Positions 53,351-64,000 of a DNA stretch of 64,000 nucleotides are shown piece by piece. The DNA is taken from assembly GCF_964656455.1 (NCBI RefSeq), contig NC_135723.1, forward strand, positions 95,743,283 to 95,807,282, given 5' to 3'. The notes under the pieces are model-generated. The model saw only the letters and a list, made by a program, of their open reading frames with translations, was not told the origin of the DNA and made no database searches. The position numbers were made by a program, and so were the translations under genes. Source of the stretch: Halichoerus grypus. Lineage: Eukaryota; Chordata; Mammalia; Carnivora; Phocidae. How positions within the stretch are numbered: the stretch's first letter is position 1; each line of letters begins with the position of its first letter.

Positions 53351-54439
53351 CAATGTAGCCCTATATGACAGTTCTAGGGTTTTAATCAAACACTTGCTCA
53401 AGTGTAAATAAAACATTGCTTCCTAAGTAAAATCGCTACTTCATCTCAGACTTGGACTTCTAGCTTTCAGAATTCAATGTCAATCCTGCTAATGGTGAAT
53501 CTGCTTCCTATGCCCATGGCTACTCTAGGGGATGCTCAGTGAGAAATATCCACCTCTACCAAGAAACAGTATCTACCTTGAGGAATGAGGATGCTTCCTC
53601 CATCTGGATTATGAAAACTGATATAATTTACTATGTTTTCAAGTTTTCAGTTTATAAGCAGGTTAAAGTTAAATGTAATGTTTAATCAAGACTATAACAT
53701 TTGCTTTTAAATAGAATACTTGGAAATTCCTCTTCTTCTGCAAAGTAATGACTTTCCATTACTTTTGTATTCTATTCATTATCCTCAGGATATATGGTCT
53801 TTATAGAAAGATACCTCAAGTCCTTATGGGGAAAATGCCAATGCACACATCTATTCAATAATGACATAAAAAAGGTATTTTTAATAACTCATATAACTCT
53901 GAGGGGATAAAGATATTCTTTATTTTAATAAAATATTTAAAAGCTTAATATATGACACATTACCAGAGTAAGGTACTTTCACCTCCTTTTACAGCATTTT
54001 ATTCCAACTGTGTCTTTTGCACTCTGTCATAGGCTCTGAGGACTTACTCTGCTGTATAGAAGACCTCAGCATATGCGTAGGCTTTGTCTTTAGCCAAACA
54101 ACTGCTTTTATTAGGAAAACAACTCTCTAAATTACTTATCAGTTCTTGAAACATAACACAAGTTCATATACATCTCTACTACCTATACAACTCATAAATA
54201 TATATTTCTATTTGAACACTTAATCAAAAGGCATAAATTTAATTAAGAGGGCTTAAATATATTCAAACACAAAGAATGTTTAAAGAAAACATAAAATATA
54301 TTTGAACTTGATGCCCATCACTGGGCAAACTACAGGTAGACAAACACCAAGCAATGGATTAGATACACTCGGAGAAAAGTGGGTGGACTGAAAACACAAA
54401 GCATTGTGAAAACAATGCCCAATAGGAAACAGAATTGGT
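53351..54439. other. Non-repeat AT-rich sequence
   Basis: No gene recognised; very AT-rich with only short frames. Confidence 0.4.
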
Positions 54440-54458
54440 ATAAATTACAGAACCCATC

Positions 54459-54690
54459 AGGGGCGCCTGGGTGGCTCAGCTGGTTAAGCATCTGCCTTCG
54501 GCTCAGGTCATGATTTCTGGGTCCTGGGATCGAGCCTTGTGCCCTGCATCAGGCTTCTTGCTCAGCAGGGATTCTGCTTCTCTCTCTCTCTCTCTCTCTC
54601 TGCCCGTCCCCCATCCCCCCTTGTGCTCTCTCTCTCTCTCCCTCTGTCCCTCCCCACCACTTGTTCTCTAATAAATAAATCTTAAAAAAA
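54459..54690 (+). mobile_element. Can-SINE, young subtype
   Basis: Head AGGGGCGCCTGGGTGGCTCA, CATCTGCCTTCGGCTCAGGT, an expanded (TC)n at 54578-54601, and AATAAATAAATCTTA with a short A-tail. The target-site duplication ATAAATTACAGAACCCATC (54440-54458 and 54691-54709) is identical over 19 bp. Confidence 0.97.
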
Positions 54691-54779
54691 ATAAATTACA
54701 GAACCCATCTATATAAATTGAAATACAAACACATCAACACACCTCTTCTAACAACAAAATTTAAAAATATGTTAAAAAT

Positions 54780-54809
54780 TTAAATATATATATACACACA
54801 CACACACAC
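54780..54809. repeat. (AT)n(AC)n microsatellite
   Basis: Short ATATATATATACACACACACACAC run. Confidence 0.9.
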
Positions 54810-55379
54810 TAACATGTTTGCCTATGGGAAGAGTAAGGAGAATGGGAATGTGGTAGGCTATAAAAGGGAGGCAAATGGATCAGCCAGTGAAGATTCTTGC
54901 CTGGACCAGAGATGATCATGTGCCATGAACCAACCAGCATAACTGACTCAACACCGAAATCTTCTAAAAAGAACAATATGTTGTTTAGATATAAAGTGAT
55001 ACAAGACAAATTCTCAGACTCTTCTGAAGAAAAAATAGGGAAAATATTTTAATAATTCTAAACAATAATTCAAAAAAGAGGAATAATTGGGATGCAGCAA
55101 TGGAAAAAACTTAAGAGTGAAATGAAAACTAATCTTGTTCTTGAATAATGATCTTTGTTGTTTTTGTTTTAGATCAATTTAGAGCAAAAGCATAGAAACT
55201 ATTATTATAGCTATGGAAACATTTTACATATTCAGAGTAGAAGCAGTAACTGTCAGAGGTACAGGTATGGAAGGGGGAGGAAAGCGCAGGGGCCCTCATC
55301 TTTTCATCATGTTACATCATAAGAGAGTCAAGAAATAGTGCCTCAAGTAGTAGATTTTTAAAGGTGGGGATTTAAAAAT

Positions 55380-56075
55380 TGCTCCTGGCCTGAGTAACTG
55401 GTAATATGGGTAACGTGCCTAAGCAGCAGAAAGGGGACCGAGGAGGGAGACTTGAAATCGCTCTGGCCTCCCTCTGGCCACATCCTCCTCCATAAACCTC
55501 CATGCCAGTGTCCGAGACGTGACTCATGCAGCTGCCTACACGAAGACTGTCATCACTGCATGGAAGGGGAGGCAGAGAGAAGTCGGAAAGATGCTGATCA
55601 GAGACCTGATCAGGTGCAGAGGAGTGGGGGGCAGAGTGTAGGCAAGAGGTTCCCTGCTGCTTGTGTGGGAAGAGAAACCAACTCCGTGAAGGAGGGTGCA
55701 CATGTGCAAAGCCATGACTTGGTGGCGGGACACTCACTGACGGGGGCAGGCGGGGAGGCTGGGATGGTGGGGCACAGGAGGTTGTCAGGGCAGGGAAGCT
55801 GTTCTGTGGGACATGACCAATACATGACCTTATGCATTTGTCAAGACCCACAGAATTATAACACAAGCAGTGAGCCCTAATGTAACTTAAGGGCTTTTAC
55901 AAATAATAATATACAATATTCGTTCATCACGTGTAACACAAGTCCCCCACTAATGCAAGATAATAGGGGAAATTGTGAGCAGGAGAGGGGATATATGGAA
56001 ACTTTTTCTAATCGGCTCAATTTTCTGTAAACCTAAAACCATTCTAAAAATAGTCTATTAATTAAAAAAAAAAAA
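55380..56075 (+). mobile_element. L1M-type 3' UTR
   Basis: From about 55830, TTGTCAAGACCCACAGAATT, AGCAGTGAGCCCTAATGTAA, TTCGTTCATCACGTGTAACA, CTAATGCAAGATAATAGGGG, CTGTAAACCTAAAACCATTC and TAAAAATAGTCTATTAATTA then an A-tail are the standard end of older L1 3' UTRs. The GC-rich, G-heavy stretch 55380-55830 would be the upstream UTR and carries opposing frames of 142 and 164 codons that are accidental. Confidence 0.7.
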
Positions 56076-56974
56076 GTCTCTCCGTGCCTTTCAGTTTCTC
56101 ATCCCTTAACGGGACTGGCAGCAATGTGATGGGAGGTCTGAAACCCCGGCCAGCCAGATGCGCGGTACTGCACAAAGAGAAACGTGCAGCTGCTTCTCAG
56201 CAACCATTACAACTTACGGGGCTTTTCCCCCTAAAAAACAGGGTTTTCTTTTTGTTTGTTTAAACCATGAGCTGCCTTAATTTCTGTGTACAGAATTTTT
56301 CCCTCAATTGATTTACATTGACTAGCTTTGCCAGAGAGTTTGAGTATTGTTTCTCCCCACCACTCTCCCTTATAGAAATAACTCTCTCTGAAGGTATAGG
56401 TGTTAAATATAACACAAATTTTCATCCAGAGATGCAAACGTAACACACTTTGACAAATTCTGAAAGCCTCCTTCATATGAAAGGGAGTCTTGCAGAAATT
56501 TCTGATTTCCCTAGGAGTGCTTTGGTTTTAGCAGCAAAAGAACAGAAAGTGGTGGTGGCTTTTCATGTTGGTGGATCCTGGCCCGATAAGGGCTGTCCTC
56601 CCAGGGTCCGCATCAGAAAGCACAGCACACCAGAGGGGTTACAGGTAACCCACAGCCCCTTGAGCAGTGGGTGGCAGACTGCACCAGAAGGGCAGGAATG
56701 CCCACCAGGCCCAGAGGGCTATACCTCGGTCTCGGGTAACAGCGTCTTTGACAATGGGGCCCACTGTTAGAGACTGTAACTTCATTCCTTACCAAAGAGG
56801 AATTTGTGTGTCATTGGGTTGTCTTTCTTTCCATGTGTTATAGTTAATCCCTATCTTTTAATTGAAGGCCTTCCTCCCCCTGTTTCTGGTCTACTTAACG
56901 GTTTGGTCATGGTCAGCTAAACACATTAGTATGTCTCGTGTTCCAGCTAACTTCCGTAGAGAATGGTGAAGGAG

Positions 56975-57152
56975 CTGGGGGGTGGGGGGCGGGGATGGGG
57001 GGGGTGATATAGGTGATGGGGATTAAGGAGTACACTTGTTGTAATGCACACTGGGTGATGTATGGAAGTGCTGAATCACTATATTGTACACCTGAAACTA
57101 ATATAACACTATGTGTTAACTACACTGGAATTTAAAATTAAGAAGAAAAAAA
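56975..57152 (+). mobile_element. Severely 5'-truncated L1 3' end
   Basis: A G-rich start (GGGGGGTGGGGGGCGGGGAT), then GTGATGGGGATTAAGGAGTA, CACTGGGTGATGTATGGAAG, CTATATTGTACACCTGAAAC, TAATATAACACTATGTGTTA and an A-rich tail. Target-site duplication AGAATGGTGAAGGAG at 56960-56974, and the same bases followed by AAG at 57153. Only about 178 bp of L1 were copied. Confidence 0.93.
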
Positions 57153-57169
57153 AGAATGGTGAAGGAAGT

Positions 57170-60055
57170 AAGGAATGATTTCTCAACCGGTGGACATTAA
57201 CTCCCTAAGAGAAGATTCTTCAACTTGCATCATATAATGCAAAGGAAACAGCACATATACATGTTAAGTTTTATTATCCCAGGGAGAGGATGCTGTTATA
57301 AAATCCACTGATTTAAATGACACAGTGGTAAATTTTCTTTTCTAGGCTTGCTATATATTCATTGCCTTCCTCATTATGTTAACATTCAACACACCTTGAA
57401 ATTTTTAATCTGGGAATAAACAAGTTTGTGGACTTGAGAAGTCACAGATATGTTTTACCTGCAGTCAATTAATATTTTTCTTCTGTTCCACAAAGATGCT
57501 TAGCCGTACGTGAATGGTCTTTGTGTTCATAAATATGCATTAGCTTTGTATGGTTAAAGGAGGGCAATATGCTTTTCTCCTATATCTTCAATCTGTGTGA
57601 CGTCTTTAAATAATGAACAACAAAAGGAATTTTTGTTCACTCCTCAGATTTCTCGATTCATAATATAAGCTAGCCTGTATGTGATTTGACATAGGCAGGC
57701 ATGCAGCCTGATATTAAAGATCTCCCCCAAAGATTTATGCCGTTACTGAAGACTAGAGGCACATGAACTAATCACTGACTTCCATCTATTCTCATGAATC
57801 ATTGCACAGGTTTCTGCTCTGTCCCCTGTTCTGAGCTAAGATAACTCTTTGAAGTCAAAGGCAGTTCTACATAGTAAAGATGGGACAAAAATCAATCAGA
57901 TGGTTTGCTTTTCCAATCATGGTTATTTTTAACATATTAACAACCTTAATGAGGTATGGAATTGTAATTTAGTGGAAGGTAGCAAAGCTATTGCTTGGCA
58001 CCGTGCTGGAAATCATACTTATGAGCATGTTAAAGGCATCAGCATCACGAGATCACTTTTGCTGGACTGCAATGTCAACCAAGAGCAAAACTACACAGAC
58101 AGATACCTAATGAAAAGGTAAGAAATCACTGTCACTTTGCTTGTATTATGTTTCTTCTTTGCAAATGACTAAGACACCACTGAGAGAAAAGATAAAGTAC
58201 ACCTTAGATTTTGCTTTTACAAAAATATCAAACAATGAGCCATCTGAATCGTTTACCTCTCTAAATCATTAAATACAATAACTATGCCAAGTTTTATGCC
58301 AAGAGATCTTTGTGTGGATCTCACAAACTACATAGCAGTTTAACAAGATCATTCAAAAGCAATCGAACACAGGAAGAACATAAACGTCCTTTCTATTTAG
58401 TGCAGAAGATTCAGGAAGCAGGTGCTCATGCCAGTTATAAAGTGGATGACCATTCATCAGATTGCTGTCGACGCTGCACTTGCACCCTGTGGCTGACTGC
58501 AGCTAAGATTTCTGGCACACAGACCCAGCATGATTGAAATACCACCGTATACTGATTAAACACGAGGATAACCTCTGGTAGCTCATTTTTCGTTAGTTTG
58601 TCCAGGTACTTAAAAAATTTATCAACAAACACTGCAGGAAATTAAACAGCCTGCAGGAAGGAACAGGGAAAGGAGCGGACGGCGGTATCCACACTAGACT
58701 TGCCAGGAGAAGAGGCTACTCTCTCACGCAGACACAGACCTCTGTGATGGGGCATGTCCACGCTGAGACCGATCCTGTGACAGACAGCCCTCGCAACAGC
58801 AATGGTCTCCCCGGTGAATTTGTAGCTGGCTGTCAAATCTCAAGCTAGAAGGCTTGTATCTTTACTTTTATGCTGCGTCACAAGTGCAGAATTCAAGACA
58901 CAAGTGTACTGGTTTTATTCAAAATAGTCTGTAATGAATTGATGTTACATATAAATATATTTACATATTTTATTTAAGATATTTCCTTTTGAAAATTCAT
59001 TCATACCTTCTCTGTAGATAGATTTTAGAGTTTCCAACCATGGCAGAAGCACATTTTCCAAAGCGCATTCCAAAGAATACGACTCCCAGGATCAGGTGAG
59101 ATCGGAAAGATTCTCCTCTCGGAAGTCACAATGCACTCCAGCATGGGTAGATGTTCTAGGTAGTTTTGTAGCAAAGAAACGCTGTTTACCTGAGTGAGAG
59201 CGCCCCAAACTTACCTGACTACAGATCCTCCTCCTGCCCCTCAAATAACACCTCATAATTACCCATGGAATCTGCATTTCAAGAAATCCGTGTAGGAAAA
59301 TACTGATTCGGAATAGTTATACGCTGCATCCCAAACTATAATATTTTGGTTTAATATTTCCACAGCCAGAACATTTCAATGGTATGTTTTGAAATTAATA
59401 ACCTCCGTCTGATTTTTGTTTTGGAAACTATTGGATAACCTCAGGCTGAAACTGTGTGTTTTGACATGAGGTAGACTTACTCTCTGATTAAAAGGTTAAT
59501 GACAATACTGGTTATGAAAAGGAAGCCTTCTGCATGCTAGTTAAGCTAGTTTGTGAATTCAAAAGTCAAAAATATTTATGAAATACCTACTATTGTTAGA
59601 GATAGAATACTATAATGATAGGCTAATTTCCTCATTAATCCCCAACACTAGCTATTTCAAAATAAAACTGATGCAATCGATATTTATCCACTCTTTTCTG
59701 TCACTCTGTATTGATGTTTTTTTACCATGCATCCTATTCTTACACCTCCCTTTTATTCCAGTCAGGGGAGACAATCTGGTGAGTGCCCTCATGCTCAAGT
59801 GTCAGAAACCTACTCTTGGCTCCTCCCAAAGCTACAGACATTTTAAATGATGACTTCTAAAGACAATACTTATCCCAGAAGCAAGCATTTCTAATAGGAC
59901 AGGTTATGCCAAAAGATATATTTTGAGTTAGAGTGATGGTAGAGTTTTCAAATAGTTGAATGTTGTTATTCTACTTAATTTATGGAATGGTCAGGACTGT
60001 CCATGTTCTGTCTATTCCTATGCTGTATCTCCATCCTTAACCTGGACAAACTTCT
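57170..60055. other. Non-repeat sequence, longest repeat-poor stretch
   Basis: About 2.9 kb with no recognised transposon. 57480-57580 holds ATAAATATGCATTAGCTTTG, and 57900-58080 has ACAACCTTAATGAGG and GCATCACGAGATCAC; both read as little-decayed. A 75-codon frame at 58310-58537 (with CCRRC) has no recognised family. No CpG island or promoter is visible. Confidence 0.35.
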
Positions 60056-60059
60056 GAGC

Positions 60060-60312
60060 AAAGGGCAAGCTCCACATTTTTATGAAAAGTCCTTGTGTCT
60101 TCTAGTTAACATGGATGACTTGCTTTTAATGGTTACCATCTTTATACTAGCATTTTATTACCATACTTCATCTTTCAAACAGGTTCATGTTGTATCCTTA
60201 AAAAGAATAAAATGTATTTGAAGGCTAAGACCCTTGCCTTTTATTTCTGTTGGATTTATAGCACAGTGGAAGAAACATATTAAGTGTCTAATAAATATCT
60301 GATTCATCAATG
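60060..60312 (+). mobile_element. L2-like LINE 3' end, diverged
   Basis: CTAAGACCCTTGCCTTTTAT, TATAGCACAGTGGAAGAAAC and GTGTCTAATAAATATCTGAT followed by TCATCAATGA resemble the L2 terminus. Confidence 0.5.
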
Positions 60313-60569
60313 ACTTAGAGCAAAAAGTATTGATAAAAATATGTCAATACGCTTAGTAAAATCTTCATCAAAGTTTGAGTAGATGAGGGATAGTCTAGTT
60401 GAACTGAAAGAACTCACTACAGACACGTAGACTTCTTTGTGTAGATAGTGTTTGCCTAACTGGATACCAGGACAGACACACACACCATCAATAATTATGA
60501 GCACTTGCCAACAATACTCGAAATACACTTAAAGATGTATACAGAGTACACATTTTATGTTTGTGTGTA

Positions 60570-60680
60570 AAATGGCGTTTACAATACTACCTCACTGTGT
60601 TATTTTGAGGGCTAAATGAGATAACATGTATAAGGTGCCAAGAACAGGGCTTCAAACTTTCACGTTACAAAGTGATTTAC
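60570..60680 (+). mobile_element. MIR 3' half
   Basis: ATACTACCTCACTGTGTTAT, TTTGAGGGCTAAATGAGATA, ACATGTATAAGGTGCCAAGA and ACAGGGCTTC follow MIR. Confidence 0.65.
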
Positions 60681-61125
60681 TTGCTCTTCTTCCTCTGTCA
60701 GGTCGTCCAAGTTTAAATGGAACACAAGTTTTCCTTTCACTCTTTTCTGCTTTTTATTTTATAAAAGCCTAGGAACTTTGTCCCAGTAATTTCTGAAGGA
60801 AAATAAATGTGATTACTCCTAAGACTAATCTGAAATATTAGCGGGAAGGGAGAAAAAGAAATTTTTTTCTTTAAGAATTTTATGTTAAACCTTCATAAGG
60901 CTATCTCCATTTGCTTTATAAAAGCTCTAGTTTTTAGTAAACATTTTAAAAAATGTTCTCATATTTTGAAATTGTCCTTTTTATATAAACATGAACTTTG
61001 ATCACCAATTTTAGAAAAGTTCTAAGAACTCCTTCTGAGGTCTCATATCTAGTCATCACATCTAAAATGCAATTCTTTGTTTTTGGAAAGCTCAATATGA
61101 ATTAAGCCTACTACTAAGGTAACAG
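60681..61125. other. Non-repeat AT-rich sequence
   Basis: No gene or transposon recognised. Confidence 0.4.
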
Positions 61126-61142
61126 GAGATTCTCTCTCTCTC

Positions 61143-61332
61143 TTTTTAAGATTTTATTTATTTATTTGAGTGAGAGAGAGAACGAGTACAGGAGCACATG
61201 AGTGGGAGGAGGGGCAGAGGGAGAGGAGGGACAAGCAGACTCCCCACTGAGCAGGGAGCCTGATGGGGGAGGGCGGGCCCTTGATCCCAGGACTCTGAGA
61301 TCATGACCTGAGCTGAAGTCAGAGGTGCCCCC
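61143..61332 (-). mobile_element. Can-SINE, minus strand, with head deletion
   Basis: On the minus strand GGGGGCACC is joined directly to TCTGACTTCAGCTCAGGTCA, so about 30 bp holding GTGGCTCAG and the tRNA A box are missing. The body, CT-rich part and tail AAATAAATAAAATCTTAAAA are present. GAGATTCTCT lies on both sides (61126 and 61333), consistent with a target-site duplication. Confidence 0.92.
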
Positions 61333-61344
61333 GAGATTCTCTTT

Positions 61345-62000
61345 TTTTTCAATGCAAGCAAATAATTTAAATACAATTCAATTCAGACTCTAAATCCACT
61401 GGGCTTATTTTTCGAATTTTCTCATAGTTGGTCAAGGGTTGACGAGAATAGCAGCACTGCAATATATATTTCAACTTTCCTCCCTGTATCATTAACCACC
61501 CCAACCTTCCTTCTATAAACGAGATGTATGTAGAGTCTCCTACAACAGTCAGTCAGCTCCCCACAATAACTCAGGCACCAACATTCTCCTCTAGCTGACC
61601 TCTCCCTTTTGTCAGGCTCAAAAAACCCCACCCCATACTCTTCTCCTCTGTCTTATCCCAGAAGCTGCAAGTCATTAAGACTGGCAGGGGAGTGGAAGGG
61701 AAGGAGAGAGTTCCTGGAGGGATCCTGTTCATTACCCTATCTGAACAGCCTCTGGGAGGCGTTTCTGCTTGCAGAGATGCAGCACGGCTGATGTTCAGCA
61801 TGTGTGTCTGAGTCGGCTGTCTAGTTTTTTCCTTTTTCCATTCATGTTCACAAAGCTCATGGGATGTTGTTAGTGCTCCTGAAGAAGGGGGAGAAAAAGA
61901 CAACTCTGCAATTATTTATCTCAAACCCCAGTGTGACTGCCAAACTTTATAAACTGGAAGAAATAATGAGAAAGCTCCAGTTAAAGAAAAAGAGGAAGAG
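61345..62000. other. Non-repeat sequence
   Basis: No gene recognised. A 110-codon minus-strand frame at 61571-61903 overlaps plus-strand frames and shows no domain. Confidence 0.35.
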
Positions 62001-62004
62001 TGAC

Positions 62005-62190
62005 ATAACAATTTCTGAATATCGGCTATGTCCTAACATTCTGCTGGGCACCCTAATTCCCACAAGGTTGGGTGGTAGAGTTATTACTAGGAGATCACTG
62101 ACTCAGTACAGTCATTAGCTTGCTCAAGATCACTCAACTAGTAACTGGGAGATGCAGGGTCTACACGTCAGTATGGCGTCATTTTAAAGT
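62005..62190 (-). mobile_element. MIR SINE, minus strand
   Basis: ATCGGCTATGTCCTAACATT, GGTTGGGTGGTAGAGTTATT, TAGCTTGCTCAAGATCACTC, AACTAGTAACTGGGAGATGC and AGGGTCTACACGTCAG match the complement of MIR. Confidence 0.7.
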
Positions 62191-62637
62191 CTACTTTTTT
62201 ACTACATTATCATATTTTTCTAGGCTTCTAACTTCAAAAGCCTGTCAGAATATGTCATTCCTTTGCTCCTCTTATCATTATTACTTTTTCCCTGTATTCA
62301 GTGTCCAAGTTAAGCTTTTGCATGACCCTGTCCAAAGTTTATCGTAAAGAATAAATACGTGAGCAGTAAATGAAGGAATTAATAAGCAAATGAACAGCTA
62401 TCTTCCTTGACTTCATCCACCTATCTTCGACATTCCCCATTCTATTTACACGTCCTCATTCATTTACTTGTCCTTTGTTAGTGGCTGAATATAGGGAAGG
62501 TGCTGATAAGAATGTATGGGGCACACATTCGAGTTTTCAAAACACACTATTGAGTTTTCCGGAAGTTCACAAAGAACAGTGCAAGCAAATTAATGCCTGG
62601 GCTAAGAATAAGGAAATTAACACACAAAAGTCTTTTT
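62191..62637. other. Non-repeat sequence
   Basis: No gene or transposon recognised. Confidence 0.35.
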
Positions 62638-62654
62638 AAAAAGATTTGACTACT

Positions 62655-62877
62655 GGGGCGCCTGGGTGGCTCAGATGGTTAAGCGTCTGCCTTCAGCTCA
62701 GGTCATGATCCCAGGGTCCTGGGATCGAGCCCCGCATCGGGCTCCTGGCTCAGCGGGGAGCCTGCTTCTCCCTCTCCCTCTGCCTCTCTCCCTGCTCTTG
62801 CTCTCTCTCTCTCTGTATCTCTGTGTCTCAAATGAATAAATAAAATCTTTAAAAAAAATAAAATAAAATAAAAAAAT
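62655..62877 (+). mobile_element. Can-SINE, youngest-looking copy
   Basis: Closest to consensus in the window: GGGGCGCCTGGGTGGCTCAG, CGTCTGCCTTCAGCTCAGGT, CATGATCCCAGGGTCCTGGG, ATCGAGCCCCGCATCGGGCT, CT-rich part, AATAAATAAAATCTTTAAAA and an AAAAT-type tail. The identical 17-bp target-site duplication AAAAAGATTTGACTACT lies at 62638-62654 and 62878-62894. Confidence 0.98.
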
Positions 62878-62954
62878 AAAAAGATTTGACTACTTTTAGT
62901 CAGGAACCAACAGGACAATTTTGTTTCTCCCCTAGATCCTAAAACAGTAATGGA

Positions 62955-63222
62955 AGCAGTTGGTTTAATACTCAGATGGTACAAGTTCCAAGACTCAGCT
63001 CAAACATCACCTCCTCCATCATCCTTCTCCAGGGACCTCCCAAACCCACCACCTGGCTACCTGCACACTCTCGAGGCTCCACAATGCGCTGTTTTACGTC
63101 TAACTCTCTTACTGGAAAGTCAACACCTCAAGGAGAGAAGCCATGTCTCATTCATTTTCATATCTTTAAAACTGTGTACATTGTTAGACAGATAGTAGGA
63201 ATACAATAAATATTTATCGGAA
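62955..63222 (+). mobile_element. L2 LINE 3' end
   Basis: AAGACTCAGCTCAAACATCA, CTCCTCCATCATCCTTCTCC, AGGGACCTCCCAAACCCACC, AGTCAACACCTCAAGGAGAG, AAGCCATGTCTCATTCATTT and TAGTAGGAATACAATAAATA follow the L2 terminus. Confidence 0.75.
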
Positions 63223-63399
63223 AGGGAGCACTAAGCTCAGCTGTTTCCATGATAACTACTCTCAACCTCTAATTTATGTGATAGCTACCACCTCACTATC
63301 CTAGGTCTTTGTTCTTCTTTACATTAAAACTCCTAGATTTACTGTTTACCAATTCACTATTTCCATTCCTCACCTCTGATTCTCTTGCATTCACTCCAG

Positions 63400-64000
63400 T
63401 TAAACTTTTGCTTACACCTCCCTATTGGCTATCATCAAGATAACTAATGACCTTCAAATTGTTAAACCCAATGGTCAATTATTAGTCCTCACCTTCCTGT
63501 AGAATTCGCAATGAGTTATTACTCTCTCCTCCTTGACATACCATCTTTCCTTTGCTTGCAGAACACCACACTCTTGGTTCTCCTCTTCACCCACAATTTC
63601 CTTTGCTGTGTCCTCCTCTTCTCTCCAGATCCTAAAAGTGTACTGCGCTGGGGCTCAGTCTCTTAGTCTCAGCTACATCCTCTTCTCCAATCGATCTACA
63701 GTTATGCCCTTTGTGAGCTTAACCATCTAGATCTTGGCAAATCCCAAATTTGTATCTCTGAGACTTCTCTAACTCTGTTCCTGAACATCCAGCCACCGAT
63801 TTGACACAACCTGATCTTTTACCTCAAAGCCACCCTATCTTGATCTAAGCTGATATAGACTCCATCTTTCCAACTGCTTTGGCAAAAAGTTTTTCTTCTT
63901 TTCTTAAACCCACAGGAAATCCTATTGGCTCTATATTCTCAATACACCCAGATTCCTATCACTACTCATAATTTCGTTTACTACCACTCTATCCAAGTCC
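63400..64000 (+). pseudogene. L2 LINE ORF2 fragment, reverse-transcriptase region, runs off the window
   Basis: CAATGGTCAATTATTAGTCC, CCTCACCTTCC, ATTCTCTTGG-type phrases, ACACCACACTCTTGGTTCTC, GCTGTGTCCTCCTCTTCTCT, CTGGGGCTCAGTCTCTTAGT, CAAATCCCAAATTTGTATCT, CTCTGTTCCTGAACATCCAG and CCCACAGGAAATCCTATTGG match L2 ORF2 in order. The peptide SWFSSSPTISFAVSSSSLQI preserves the SWFSSYLS...SFAGSSSS motif. The stretch where YADD should lie is degraded, and frames break, so it is an ancient non-functional copy. Confidence 0.8.

Noticed and set aside
55173..55258. Possible exon after TTTGTTGTTTTTGTTTTAG with a GAG/GTACAG donor
   Set aside because: The donor is mediocre, the interval is AT-rich with stops, and it adjoins L1-derived sequence, so it is less convincing than the two candidates reported.
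55372..55880. Opposing frames of 164 (minus) and 142 (plus) codons in GC-rich DNA
   Set aside because: Both strands are open over the same bases, no domain is recognisable, and the segment runs straight into a standard old L1 3' UTR.

Overview
The window is nuclear DNA from a carnivoran mammal, most likely an arctoid (bear, seal or mustelid type). The evidence is seventeen copies of a tRNA-Lys-derived SINE that opens GGGGCGCCTGGGTGGCTCAG, carries an internal pol III A/B box region, then a CT-rich stretch, then AATAAATAAAATCTTTAAAA. This is the Can-SINE type of caniform carnivores. None of the copies has the 'GGGATCCCTGGGTGGCGCAG' head of young dog SINEs, and none has the feline body, which is why a non-canid caniform is favoured. 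Young-looking L1 3' ends of the carnivore type agree with this. There are no bacterial-style genes, rRNA, functional tRNA or CRISPR arrays. I find no convincing protein-coding gene. The window reads as intergenic or deep intronic, AT-rich sequence.

Layout: 1-1.26 kb non-repeat sequence; 1.26-1.87 kb LTR-like element; 2.0-5.4 kb SINE plus old L1M/HAL1-like relics, with a MER20-like element and a 118-bp direct repeat; 5.65-5.73 kb a possible exon; 7.4-9.0 kb antisense L1M with two SINEs; 11.2-12.95 kb a nested SINE/L1 structure; 14.2-15.8 kb old L1 5' part; 19-23.6 kb L2, MIR and MER5 relics; 23.8-26.7 kb mostly non-repeat, perhaps constrained; 26.76-27.3 kb L1 3' end; 29.7-32.7 kb SINE, L2 and MIR; 33.0-34.3 kb LTR-like sequence holding a 730-bp pyrimidine minisatellite; 34.4-38.3 kb L2 and SINEs; 38.9-39.74 kb non-repeat block with splice-like signals; 40.7-41.8 kb a SINE next to a 110-bp inverted repeat; 43.3-43.8 kb MaLR-like LTR; 45.2-50.1 kb L1M and SINEs; 52-57.2 kb L1M, microsatellites and a short L1; 57.2-62 kb mostly non-repeat; 62-64 kb MIR, young SINE and L2 including part of its reverse-transcriptase region.

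No genes here work together. The content worth reading is architectural: (1) an L1 with a 5' inversion (twin priming) that landed in the A-tail of a SINE and split it, leaving a 20-bp identical target-site duplication; (2) a roughly 94% identical 110-bp inverted repeat about 650 bp apart; (3) a minisatellite whose unit is TCTATCC(TTCC)nTTCG, with sign of a 250-274-bp higher-order repeat; (4) two age strata of SINEs, with target-site duplications whose decay tracks sequence subtype; (5) two places where acceptor and donor signals frame a plausible exon. I did not find a new enzymatic or defence system. Repeat family names come from recognising consensus-like stretches by eye, and boundaries of old elements are approximate.
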